The notes under the pieces were generated by a model, which was not told the DNA's origin, ran no database searches, and saw nothing but the letters and a program-made list of their open reading frames with translations. Below are positions 16,961-25,573 of a stretch of 64,000 nucleotides of DNA, in pieces (position 1 is the first letter of the stretch; every line of letters starts with the position of its first letter). The DNA lies in the NCBI RefSeq assembly GCF_900115975.1, contig NZ_FOYM01000014.1, positions 1-64,000 of the forward strand, read 5' to 3'. This DNA comes from Desulfoscipio geothermicus DSM 3669. Lineage in GTDB: Bacteria > Bacillota > Desulfotomaculia > Desulfotomaculales > Desulfallaceae. The position numbers were made by a program, and so were the translations under genes.

Positions 16961-17287
16961 TTACCAACCCCCGCGCAATGTAATAACCAGTTGCCTGAAC
17001 AAAGCCGCCGACCACCCTATAACCACCGCGAGAACCCCCGGGTTTTTGTACGAAAACAGCGCTAACATCATGGAAATCAGAATTTCCGCCAACCCCGCGA
17101 CAAGTGTTCCGGTTTTGTTTCCGAAACAACTCTGAATCAGGGCGCGAATGATTATTCGGCATAAAAAAAGACCTATCAGGGCGATTACAATACCTCCGAT
17201 TATGTCACCAATGGACCATGAGAGATGTTCAAAAAAATATAACGCATCGTTATATGAAGAAATAATCTCCAATAAAATCACCACCAA
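16961..17287 (-). CDS. Small membrane protein between TadB and TadC
   Basis: A 108-residue, very hydrophobic protein with about three membrane segments (around residues 29-47, 62-78 and 82-98). It ends 2 bases before the TadC start and begins just after the TadB stop, so it is translationally embedded in the pilus operon. It is not a standard Tad gene, and no family was recognised. It may be an added platform subunit. Confidence 0.7.
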   Translation of the reverse strand: MVVILLEIISSYNDALYFFEHLSWSIGDIIGGIVIALIGLFLCRIIIRALIQSCFGNKTGTLVAGLAEILISMMLALFSYKNPGVLAVVIGWSAALFRQLVITLRGGW

Positions 17288-17296
17288 CCCGGTGCT

Positions 17297-18169
17297 TTAC
17301 AAGTTCCTGGCCTGTTTAATCATGTACTGCGTTATTGACCAGCAGATTACGACTATAACTGTTCCCACGAGGTATATGGTCGGGTTTTCATGCAATGTTT
17401 GCCAGTGAACGCCCTGGCGGTCCATCAACAACAAAAGAAAAAGCCCCAGCGGGAAAATATGGGCCAGAAGTGCTGTGTATTTAATTTCCGAAACATTGGC
17501 TTTGACCTGCATCATATACCTTTCTCTGAATCTTACATGTTCTGCAGCTGATTCCAGTATTTCGCCGGTATTCTCACCCCCGCCCAGTTCGCTGATCACG
17601 CGTACTGTTTGGGCAAGTTCTTTCAAGTCGGGCAGGTTGAATTCTGCGATAGCTTTTTCAATGGCCTGGTGCGCTGTAAACCCGTGATCCACACCATCCA
17701 CGATGTATTGAAATACCGTACCCGCCGGTGCGGGAAATTCATTTGCAATATGTTTAAAACCATCATATAGTGTGCCGGTTCTCGCGCAAACGGCCAGGGT
17801 CGTTGTAACCCGCGGCAGTTGCTTTTCAAAAGCTTTTTGGGTTTGCTCGTTTTTAAATTGAATGAATAACCGTGGAACGGTTATAACACCCAGTATACCG
17901 AACACAATGCTCAGATAACCGTTTATTGCAAAGCCCAGTACAATGCCAACGGCCGCGCTTAGTATGGCCACCTTCTGCACTTCTTCGCGATTATGACTGT
18001 ATTCCTCAAGCCTCCAGACATTATCCCAAAAATTGCTTTTATTATTTGACCGGCTTGTCTTGCCAAATAACATTTCCTTGAATATTGATGTCCTGCCCCG
18101 ATAGATTATTCCCGCGCCCAAGCATAAGATTGACAGAAAAACAGAAACGCAAAGCAAAAATACTAACAA
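17297..18169 (-). CDS. tadB: TadB inner-membrane platform protein
   Basis: A 290-residue GspF/T2SSF-domain protein, partner of TadC in the Tad assembly platform. N-terminal hydrophobic segments precede a cytoplasmic domain with the typical stretch LPRVTTTLAVCARTGTLYDG. It contains the conserved ELGGGENTGEILESAAEHVR and ends with two membrane helices. It follows CpaB and precedes the small membrane protein, all closely spaced. Confidence 0.87.
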   Translation of the reverse strand: MLVFLLCVSVFLSILCLGAGIIYRGRTSIFKEMLFGKTSRSNNKSNFWDNVWRLEEYSHNREEVQKVAILSAAVGIVLGFAINGYLSIVFGILGVITVPRLFIQFKNEQTQKAFEKQLPRVTTTLAVCARTGTLYDGFKHIANEFPAPAGTVFQYIVDGVDHGFTAHQAIEKAIAEFNLPDLKELAQTVRVISELGGGENTGEILESAAEHVRFRERYMMQVKANVSEIKYTALLAHIFPLGLFLLLLMDRQGVHWQTLHENPTIYLVGTVIVVICWSITQYMIKQARNL

Positions 18170-18202
18170 AAGTATGCCCCCTTTTAAAAGCCCTGCCGGG
18201 AA

Positions 18203-18796
18203 TTAGTTTTCGTTTGCCGGCAGCAATAACAGCGCGATGGATTTTCCGTCACTTTGGGCGCTTAAAATATTATCGGCCTCTTTTGGTGTTACGGCTAATA
18301 CCACTGCCTTTGATTCCTCCCGGGGTACGGCTAAAACAGTCACATCTGTACCTACCTTTACGGTCTGACCTTTAACTGAAGCCATAATATCCACTGCATC
18401 TCCCGGCCGGATGGTTTCGCCCACCGTTGTTTCTATGCCAGAGGGTATAGCCAGCGCCACTCTACCTTTCATGGCGGCGAGCTTGGCGGGAATGCCGGCC
18501 TTTGAGACCGGTTGGAACATTGATTTTCTAAGAATTGTGCCGGCCGGTATATACCCCTTTGCGCACATGTTCGCCAGTTCGGCGGGTTTTAATATAGTAT
18601 CGCTCTGCAGCGCTCCCCTGGGGGTTTTGCCCAGCACTACATTATGGGGAGTGGCGGTTTCATCGGGATGTATGTCTGTGCCGGCCACCGCCACGTATAC
18701 CATCCGGTTGACGTTGTTGTACCCGTACGCAAATATAGCTGCCGCTATTAAGGCAAAAACAACGGTACCTATAAAAAATAATTTATAGTTCTTCAT
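18203..18796 (-). CDS. cpaB: CpaB/RcpC-like SAF-domain pilus protein
   Basis: Periplasm-facing or wall-zone assembly factor of Tad pili. About 197 residues from the ATG at 18796, which lies 1 base past the CpaF stop. The longer open frame runs into cpaF. It has one N-terminal membrane helix and then a SAF-type domain (YIPAGTILRKSMF) followed by the RcpC-like region GRVALAIPSGIETTVGETIR and PGDAVDIMAS. It is shorter than many CpaB proteins but complete in layout. Confidence 0.85.
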   Translation of the reverse strand: MKNYKLFFIGTVVFALIAAAIFAYGYNNVNRMVYVAVAGTDIHPDETATPHNVVLGKTPRGALQSDTILKPAELANMCAKGYIPAGTILRKSMFQPVSKAGIPAKLAAMKGRVALAIPSGIETTVGETIRPGDAVDIMASVKGQTVKVGTDVTVLAVPREESKAVVLAVTPKEADNILSAQSDGKSIALLLLPANEN

Positions 18797-18797
18797 T

Positions 18798-20117
18798 TTA
18801 ATGATCTCCTTTTCTACCTGAGATTGTAAATATTTGCTGCGGCACGGATATTTTCCGCCTGGCCATTTTCTCCAATGCTCGCCTGGGAATGTATCCCGTG
18901 GGCACCATTTCATCGCCCCGGCGCACAAAAATATCTTTTGTCTCCACGGGTTCTCCATTGGAAATTTGCACTTCGGAAATGTGAGTGCAGACACGCTTTT
19001 CCGTTTGGGTTGCAGGGTCGTACTCTTTCCCCATTTGTACTATTAAATCTATTGCGGAGCTGATAATAAGATTTCGTGTAGCTTGATCCATGCCGGCGGC
19101 TTCAGGTGATTGGCCCATTAGCATTGGTATTTGTACCCGGACGGTATCCAGCGGTGTTTCAGAGTGCAATGTGCCCATTCCGCTCTGTCCTGTGGCCATG
19201 GCACGCAGCAAATAAAAAATAGCACCGTCCCTGACCTCGGCGATAAGTATTCTGGTTGCCCTGGTCTGTAGGGCGTGCTTTAGTATGGTACCAATACCGA
19301 TTTCACCTTTACCTTCAATATTGGGCTGTCTCGCCACATAGTTGCGCAAATACGGGTGTTTTAAAGGACATTCCCTGACTTCCTCCACCAGAACGGGCAA
19401 CTCCAGTTGATCGAACTCGTGACCGAGCACAGCGATCAAAGTGGTTTTACCCGCACCCATCGGGCCGGTAATCATTACGTTCAAGCGGCCTTTCGCAGCC
19501 AGCTTGAGAAATAAGGCGCCTGCGGCCGAAAAGGTGGCTGGTACCATGCTGTCGATATTGCCTATATATACGAACTTCCTGATGGCCAGGTACACGCCAT
19601 CCCCCAGCGGAGGTATGGATACAGCCACCCGGTGACCTTCCGGTAGAGTTAAAGACACAGACGGGGTTGACTCGTCTATCTTGCACCGTCCCAGATAACA
19701 CAGCCGTTCAACGAATAGTCTCAAGTGCGCTTTACTCCGAAACGTAATGCCAGTGGCGGGGATTAGTTCACCGTCCTGCTCGTATAGGATTTTATCGTAG
19801 TCAGTAACCACAATATCAGTTACAGTCGCGTTATCCATTAGTTCCTGAAGCGGCCCGTAGCCTGCCAGTTCGTTGCGTATCTGGCGGGCTATATTAACCC
19901 GATCGGTATAGCTCAGGTTGCGGTTTTGTGTCAAATGATTGGATATTTCATCTTCCAACTGGTTACCGTCAAGCTCCTGGCCTTTCTTATAAAGGTTTAA
20001 TATGTGTTGGCGGCACCCTTCCACCACTTCTTCCATATGTCCGTATATTTTATCTTCAGTTTCTTTTTGCCGCCGCTGGCGTAAAATATCCGAAGTTCCG
20101 GGTAATGATCTTTCCAT
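18798..20117 (-). CDS. cpaF: CpaF/TadA secretion ATPase
   Basis: Hexameric secretion ATPase (VirB11/GspE superfamily) that powers Flp pilus assembly. Of 439 residues, the N-terminal part is helical, the Walker A GPMGAGKT is at 218-225, the Walker B-like LIAEVRD is at 291-297, and a His-box histidine is at 318 (GTLHSETP). It is the only VirB11/CpaF ATPase in the block, so it may also serve the conjugation-type channel encoded upstream. It starts just after the preceding MinD-like gene. Confidence 0.93.
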   Translation of the reverse strand: MERSLPGTSDILRQRRQKETEDKIYGHMEEVVEGCRQHILNLYKKGQELDGNQLEDEISNHLTQNRNLSYTDRVNIARQIRNELAGYGPLQELMDNATVTDIVVTDYDKILYEQDGELIPATGITFRSKAHLRLFVERLCYLGRCKIDESTPSVSLTLPEGHRVAVSIPPLGDGVYLAIRKFVYIGNIDSMVPATFSAAGALFLKLAAKGRLNVMITGPMGAGKTTLIAVLGHEFDQLELPVLVEEVRECPLKHPYLRNYVARQPNIEGKGEIGIGTILKHALQTRATRILIAEVRDGAIFYLLRAMATGQSGMGTLHSETPLDTVRVQIPMLMGQSPEAAGMDQATRNLIISSAIDLIVQMGKEYDPATQTEKRVCTHISEVQISNGEPVETKDIFVRRGDEMVPTGYIPRRALEKMARRKISVPQQIFTISGRKGDH

Positions 20118-20120
20118 AGA

Positions 20121-21521
20121 CTAATTCCCACCCTTTTTAAACGTGAATAAGTTTGTAAACAGCTTTTTAAAAAATCCTTTTTGTTCGATTTGCGTTGACT
20201 GAGTAAATAACTCACGGGGGAAGAAGTGACGCAGAAACTTTTCCATCTCCCTTGTAAACGGCGTGTCGTGTGCGCCCAAGTACGGTACCCTTGACCTGCG
20301 GGACAGCATTTCGTATACTTCGTTATCCCGCGGCAACTGGTGTCTCACGGGAAAACCGCCGGTCGCTTCAGGTATGGATTCATTGAGCTTGAAAGGGTCC
20401 TTACCGGGCGGGACTTTATTTGCAACCAGTGATATATTCGGATCACCGTTAATATATCTGATGGTATCCGTGGTGAAATCAACCAGGTTATCCAGTACGG
20501 GCAATTCCGGTGAGAACACTATCAGCAGTTCATCTGAGTTTTCCATGGCTGATAACGTAGGATCGCTTAAAGTGTTCCCACCGTCTATCAGTATCACGGC
20601 AAAATGGCGACGTAATACATCAATGGTTTTTTGCACCAGGTCATATGTTAATTTATTATCCGTCATTCCCCTGATCGGTGGCAGAATATAGAGGTTTTTA
20701 CGTATTTCAATAAGGTAAGCTAACACAACATCCCGGTTGCCGCGCATCTGCCACGGAAAGTCGCTCCAGGCCGACAATGTTTTCTCCCGTGGCCGCGGGC
20801 CGTTATAATGATCGTCTTTTTTAATCGAAGTAATTATTTTTTCTTTAGCATCTGCGAGATAGCCAAAATAGCGAATCACATCGCCATAGGCCCTGTTTAT
20901 GTCAAGGTCTAAAACCACCACCTTGAGATTGGTGACTGTCGCTATACTCTGGGCCATAGATACTGTGAGCACTGTTTTGCCGGGATTGCCGCCTTTTTGA
21001 CCAAAAACGGTGATGACTTTTTTATCGACCGGGACTCCGCGGTTTGATAGTTCTCTCCGGCGCACTTCATCTATCCTGGCGTTGCTGCCGGTTGAATCGT
21101 CTTCGTTTTCATCCAAATCTTCAAATAAGGTTTTATCCTTATTGTTTCTTACTGCACTGTGTTTAATTAGCTCAGGGCGCTCAGCGAAGTATTTATTGAT
21201 GGTCTCCAGTTCAAAGCCTTCCCGGGCCAGTTTTAATTTATATTGCGCCCATTTTCGGTATGCCGTGGCCATGTCGTCAACGGACACAAAAATAACGCTT
21301 TGAACTTCGTGTCTGGTGGCTACATCAATCATTAGCTTAATTTCGTCGTCTGAAAATCCCAAAAGGACGGCATCTGCGCCCTTGGCGCTGTTTTCAAGGG
21401 CCTCCACTGCCTGGGATGGTTCAGTGGCCAAGTTGATAATCCTTATTTGCGAATAATCATTATTTTGCCTTTCGATCCGGTCTGTAAATTCTCTCGGACC
21501 GGCAAGTAAAAGTTTTATCAT
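20121..21521 (-). CDS. MinD/CpaE-like protein with an altered P-loop
   Basis: A 466-residue protein with a receiver-like N-terminal part (about residues 1-120) and a MinD/ParA-type ATPase domain. The nucleotide loop reads KGGNPGKT at 176-183, one residue longer than the usual KGGVGKT, yet it keeps the Lys-Thr pair. The switch-like segments VVLDLDINRAYGD and VILIDGGNT follow. In Tad systems CpaE/TadZ sets the polar site of pilus assembly. This is the fourth such protein in a row and is nearest to CpaF, hence probably the working localiser. Confidence 0.82.
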   Translation of the reverse strand: MIKLLLAGPREFTDRIERQNNDYSQIRIINLATEPSQAVEALENSAKGADAVLLGFSDDEIKLMIDVATRHEVQSVIFVSVDDMATAYRKWAQYKLKLAREGFELETINKYFAERPELIKHSAVRNNKDKTLFEDLDENEDDSTGSNARIDEVRRRELSNRGVPVDKKVITVFGQKGGNPGKTVLTVSMAQSIATVTNLKVVVLDLDINRAYGDVIRYFGYLADAKEKIITSIKKDDHYNGPRPREKTLSAWSDFPWQMRGNRDVVLAYLIEIRKNLYILPPIRGMTDNKLTYDLVQKTIDVLRRHFAVILIDGGNTLSDPTLSAMENSDELLIVFSPELPVLDNLVDFTTDTIRYINGDPNISLVANKVPPGKDPFKLNESIPEATGGFPVRHQLPRDNEVYEMLSRRSRVPYLGAHDTPFTREMEKFLRHFFPRELFTQSTQIEQKGFFKKLFTNLFTFKKGGN

Positions 21522-21533
21522 ATGAACATCTCC

Positions 21534-22559
21534 CTATGTCTGAATTTTTGCAGCCAGTTTACCCATGCCCATGGCTATTGTTTCACTTTTCTTATATGCT
21601 GGTTCCCCGGATGCCAGGGCTGCGTAACAGCCTTCAAAGTCGGTTTTAATTGTAATGACGTTTTGCCCCAGTATGTCTTCTACAATCTCTGTGCCGATGT
21701 CGGGTATGGCTTTGTTGTATACAAAAAGTGCGTTCTTTATTGCAGCAGGTTCAATGGATTGGACCACGTCACTGTCTATAACCACGACGGTTTTATCAGC
21801 TTCAACTGACTGAATATGCTTGTAATCAGGCTGAGGCGAAAAGTCTACAACTACCCATCTATATTCTTTGCGCAGTATATCAATTAGTGGGCCAATTTTA
21901 TCTGAGTTCAGCTTCCATACCGGAGCAGGCGGCACATATAGGTCCCAGTATTCTGTTTGGGCCAGTAAAAAACCGTCTTTTTTATCAAATTGAGGGTTGC
22001 CGCAGTGATGTTTTGCATTTGGCGGAATACCCAGGTCAACGACGGCAATTTTGCCGCCATTTTCGTGCAGTAGCATTGCAAGGCTGGTAGTGATCGTTGT
22101 GGTACCTACCCCACCTCTAAAACCTCTAACGGCTATAACTTTAATTCTGTTTGTTACGGGTGCAGGGCCTGCGGATTCTTCTTCATCTTCAAAAATAAAA
22201 ACATCCTCGTCATTGTCGTTGGCGAGAATGTTTTGTTGAATGCTTAAAATTTTTTCAATTATAGCATTTACAGAAAGACGTTGGCCGGCAGGCAGCAGGA
22301 AGATATTATCTTCCGGTACACCGGCTTTGGTAGCTCTGTTACTGAATGCAATTCCAGTTTTATCAGGCGTGCCGGCTATTACTATACAATTTTGAGGGGT
22401 TACAAGGTATTCCGTTGGGTCGTCTATACCGCCGGTTTTGTTTTTGCGAATGACAATTGATATAATACCTGGCTCCTTATAGTTTTCCGTTAATGTTAAT
22501 CCTGTTTCATTGGCAATTCTGTCGGTAAATTTTTGCGGTAACATGCTAAATAACTTCAT
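21534..22559 (-). CDS. TadZ/CpaE-like protein lacking the P-loop lysine
   Basis: A 341-residue MinD-fold protein. The deviant Walker loop reads RGGVGTTT at 148-155, with Thr where MinD has the catalytic Lys, as in several TadZ proteins that bind but poorly hydrolyse ATP. An N-terminal atypical receiver-like region is followed by the acidic linker NDNDEDVFIFEDEEE. It lies 12 bp upstream of the previous MinD-like gene and is part of the four-gene MinD series. Probable role: localisation scaffold for the pilus machine. Confidence 0.82.
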   Translation of the reverse strand: MKLFSMLPQKFTDRIANETGLTLTENYKEPGIISIVIRKNKTGGIDDPTEYLVTPQNCIVIAGTPDKTGIAFSNRATKAGVPEDNIFLLPAGQRLSVNAIIEKILSIQQNILANDNDEDVFIFEDEEESAGPAPVTNRIKVIAVRGFRGGVGTTTITTSLAMLLHENGGKIAVVDLGIPPNAKHHCGNPQFDKKDGFLLAQTEYWDLYVPPAPVWKLNSDKIGPLIDILRKEYRWVVVDFSPQPDYKHIQSVEADKTVVVIDSDVVQSIEPAAIKNALFVYNKAIPDIGTEIVEDILGQNVITIKTDFEGCYAALASGEPAYKKSETIAMGMGKLAAKIQT

Positions 22560-22560
22560 G

Positions 22561-23811
22561 TCAACCCCTCCTAAACATAGACTTCAAGCCAGAAAACAAT
22601 GATTTCTTTCCCCCACCAACTAATTGTTCTTCATAAGCTAGTTGCTGGAAGGGCAAGCGCTTACTGGCTATTACTTTTACTGCATTCCCTGCTGTACTGC
22701 CGTTAAGCTGGATTGCAAGTTTGCGATTTTTTTTGGCTGCATTTACTCCCTGAGTATCCAACGGAATTTCATCATAGCTATCAAAACCCAGTTTTTTCGC
22801 TACTTCTTTTGGAGTGTAATAACCAGTTGGTACAACCATGTTAATCACAAGTTTCATTTTCTTTGTGTGGGCATTTTCGGTACCTAAAAATTGAGTTAAC
22901 TTACCAATCGTTTTTTCGTCCTGGCCGCCGATTAAGAAGACTGTATCAGCTAGATTTAACGCTGTCCGGGCATGTGGTGAGAAAGCATCTACGCCCAGGT
23001 CAATTACTACCAGGTCAAATTGCTCGGCCAGGGTTAAAATTAAGTCTTCAATTTCAGTGCCCGGTATTTCGTTGCCGGCGTATGGATAACACGGAAGAAC
23101 ATATAGTCCCGAGTTATGACGTAACAGGCTTCCTTTCAGGTCTCTTGCAAATCTGCGCCATTCGGCTACGGTGGCCCAACCGTTTTTAGGTACGACAGCT
23201 TTTTTATCAAGAACTTTATCTCTTTGGCGGGGGTCTACCAGGCCCATTGCTGTATCCATGTCTCCAAAACCAAAGTCCAGGTCAACTGCTACTGTTGATA
23301 TTCCCACCAGTGCTGCACAGCCCCCCATATTTATGCTTGAAAAAGTTTTTCCTACACCACCGGATGCAGAAAATGAAGCTGCTATATAGCCTCGTTTATT
23401 AAATGACTGGTTAAAAATGCTTGTATGTTGGGGCTTATCTTGTACCTTATTTATTGATGTCACGGTATCATGTTGGTGTGTAACAGGGGTATTTTCTTCG
23501 AATGTATCTTCTTCAAATTCAAAAGAAATGTCCGGTTCTTCTTGTTGTTCAAATGTTTGAAGATAGCTTTCTATTTTACCAGGTAGTGATTCTAAGTTTG
23601 CATGTTTAAATTTTTGAATTATCTTCCATTCTTTTAAATTAACCATCCCCGTAATTACAACGATTACGCTTGAATTATCAGTTAATCTGTTAAGCTCGTC
23701 GTAATAACCGGGTATTTCAATTACCGTGCATACCGCTGATTGAGGTTTGCTGGTAATTTCAAAAGCCGCCAGAGCCTCGGTCAATTTTTTTGAACCTTTT
23801 ACGCAGATCAA
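22561..23811 (-). CDS. MinD-type ATPase with canonical P-loop
   Basis: MinD/ParA-family protein, about 416 residues from a TTG at 23811 that follows an AGGAGG ribosome site by 9 nt. The longer frame to 23886 overlaps the upstream gene. The canonical loop SGGVGKT falls near residues 150-156, with LDFGFGDMDTAMG and VVIDLGVDAFSPHA as switch regions. The N-terminal 150 residues are acidic and unrecognised. This is the only member of the four-gene series with an intact MinD Walker motif, so it may supply ATP hydrolysis for the set. Confidence 0.82.
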   Translation of the reverse strand: MICVKGSKKLTEALAAFEITSKPQSAVCTVIEIPGYYDELNRLTDNSSVIVVITGMVNLKEWKIIQKFKHANLESLPGKIESYLQTFEQQEEPDISFEFEEDTFEENTPVTHQHDTVTSINKVQDKPQHTSIFNQSFNKRGYIAASFSASGGVGKTFSSINMGGCAALVGISTVAVDLDFGFGDMDTAMGLVDPRQRDKVLDKKAVVPKNGWATVAEWRRFARDLKGSLLRHNSGLYVLPCYPYAGNEIPGTEIEDLILTLAEQFDLVVIDLGVDAFSPHARTALNLADTVFLIGGQDEKTIGKLTQFLGTENAHTKKMKLVINMVVPTGYYTPKEVAKKLGFDSYDEIPLDTQGVNAAKKNRKLAIQLNGSTAGNAVKVIASKRLPFQQLAYEEQLVGGGKKSLFSGLKSMFRRG

Positions 23812-23824
23812 AACGCCAGACCTC

Positions 23825-25525
23825 CTATACTTGAAGTATCTTAAAGTCCATGTCGGACAGGTGTTGCAATAAATCTTGCCGTGCACCTAAATTGACAATT
23901 ACCTTTATTTTTTGATCCCTTTGGGCGTTAATAATCTCTTTTAAACATCTAACATCTCTTTCTTCCAGAGTTTCTTCTAATTCTTTGTCCATACCGTAAT
24001 AACGAACTTTCTTACTAATTTTAGCCGGAGTTGCCGCTAGGCCAAGGCGCCAGTCGTGCTGCCAAATGCGGTTCGGGTTCACACCCAACATGAAAGCAAG
24101 ACTGGCGTTTTCCAGGTCAGCATCTATAATTGTTAAAGGTTTCTTTACTTTGCTTTTTACTAAACTCATAATGGCGTACGTTCCCCCGTTGCAAACAGCT
24201 ACCAGTGGATCTTCCGGAATAGTGATTTTTTTATGCAGCATGTTTTTAACTATAGAGGCGGATTCAACCCTCCCCCGACCGGAACGCTTTACTCTGTACA
24301 ATGCTTCGTCAGCGGCTTTTATTACTGCTAGAGGTGTGTTGCCATGTATTCCTATTTGTGCAACACCGCCGGAGTATAAGACGTTTTTGTTGTCAATGCA
24401 GGCAAAATTTTTACGGTTCCATTCGTTGCACATTTTTTCAGCTAAGTTGAGGGCGCCGGCTATTTCGGTTTCCGGAAGAACGACCACAAATTCATCGCCG
24501 CCGTAACGAATTACATAGTCAGACCGGCGGGTGGATTTAAGCAGGAAATCCCCGAATGCTCGGAGTATCTCGTCCCCTGCGGCATGCCCGTATGTATCGT
24601 TTATCATCTTAAAATTATCCAGATCGCAGAACAGGACGGAAAAAATTCCGTCCTGTTCTGCTAAGTACTTTTCCAGTGCAGCCCGGTTAAGACAGCCGGT
24701 CAGGTGATCTACGTCTGCTTTTTTATCAATTAGATCCATAGTTGAAAGGCTGCAATCATTCTGTACTTGATCCTCTCGTTGATAAGCGAGGTGGTTTGCA
24801 AAAGATACTCTATTGAATGTAATCTTTTCATTTAAAAGATTGACATCTTGAGCTGCGAGCCGGCGAATTGCGGTGCAGGCCTTGCCCTTTCCATAGAAAA
24901 CTAGTGGTAACCGTTTTTTTTGGGCTTTATTGATATGCTTTGGTTCAAACGGAATGGTTGTAAATTTTTCAAAATCAAGGTAACGGGCCACATCCCGGGG
25001 GCGGTAATATGCCTGCGGTGAGGCTTTATTTATTACAAGTTTAAATTTATTCCACTGGTGCTCTATTGTTTTGAAGTACCTTGAAAGTGTTTCTACGCAT
25101 TCCAGGGTTGGGATGGCAATTAAGTAAATGTAATTACAAGCGTTTATTATTGCCTTAGTATCCTGACGATTAGGATCGTTGCCAAGGTCTATTATTATTA
25201 GTGTGTATTTGGAATTCAGTGCTTCAAGTAGTTTATCAGGTTCAAATTTTTTATCTTGAAGGCCTGACAGGCCAGGTAATACTGTTAAACCATATGATGT
25301 TTTTAGTGCAATTTCTTCTAAATTTAAATCATCTTTGTTAAACGGGGTGAATAAAAAATTGAGGGCTTTTTCCCTCATAAATAAAGCCCCCAATATATCG
25401 CCTTGCCTTGTTTCTGTAAGGATAGTTTTATTGATATGCTGCGCCGCCCATGCAGCCAAATTTGCTGAAAAAAAAGTGGTACCGGCGCCGCCGGTGGTTG
25501 ATACGATACCGATTATTTTTGGCAT
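23825..25525 (-). CDS. MinD-like domain fused to a GGDEF diguanylate cyclase
   Basis: A 566-residue, three-part protein. Residues 1-240 are MinD-like, with a loop TGGAGTTF (12-18) that lacks the Walker lysine. Residues 273-420 are a GGDEF domain with intact YGGDEF (GGDEF at 342-346) and an inhibitory RxxD site (RRSD, 333-336) five residues upstream. Residues 430-566 look like a second, partial MinD-type fold (LTIIDADLENASLAFML). The protein is predicted to make c-di-GMP with product inhibition and to tether that activity to the pilus localisation proteins. It heads the four MinD-family genes. Confidence 0.88.
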   Translation of the reverse strand: MPKIIGIVSTTGGAGTTFFSANLAAWAAQHINKTILTETRQGDILGALFMREKALNFLFTPFNKDDLNLEEIALKTSYGLTVLPGLSGLQDKKFEPDKLLEALNSKYTLIIIDLGNDPNRQDTKAIINACNYIYLIAIPTLECVETLSRYFKTIEHQWNKFKLVINKASPQAYYRPRDVARYLDFEKFTTIPFEPKHINKAQKKRLPLVFYGKGKACTAIRRLAAQDVNLLNEKITFNRVSFANHLAYQREDQVQNDCSLSTMDLIDKKADVDHLTGCLNRAALEKYLAEQDGIFSVLFCDLDNFKMINDTYGHAAGDEILRAFGDFLLKSTRRSDYVIRYGGDEFVVVLPETEIAGALNLAEKMCNEWNRKNFACIDNKNVLYSGGVAQIGIHGNTPLAVIKAADEALYRVKRSGRGRVESASIVKNMLHKKITIPEDPLVAVCNGGTYAIMSLVKSKVKKPLTIIDADLENASLAFMLGVNPNRIWQHDWRLGLAATPAKISKKVRYYGMDKELEETLEERDVRCLKEIINAQRDQKIKVIVNLGARQDLLQHLSDMDFKILQV

Positions 25526-25573
25526 AGTCTAATTCCCCCTCTGATAATAATATCGCAATTACAAGCCATGAAA

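Noticed and set aside
16959-17162. Longer N-terminus for TadC
   Set aside because: The extension overlaps the neighbouring membrane-protein gene and reads as that gene in another frame. The ATG at 16958 has a ribosome site and gives the family's normal N-terminus.
18797-18994. Longer N-terminus for CpaB
   Set aside because: The extra 66 residues are encoded inside cpaF and are compositionally unlike a signal region. The membrane helix begins right after the ATG at 18796.
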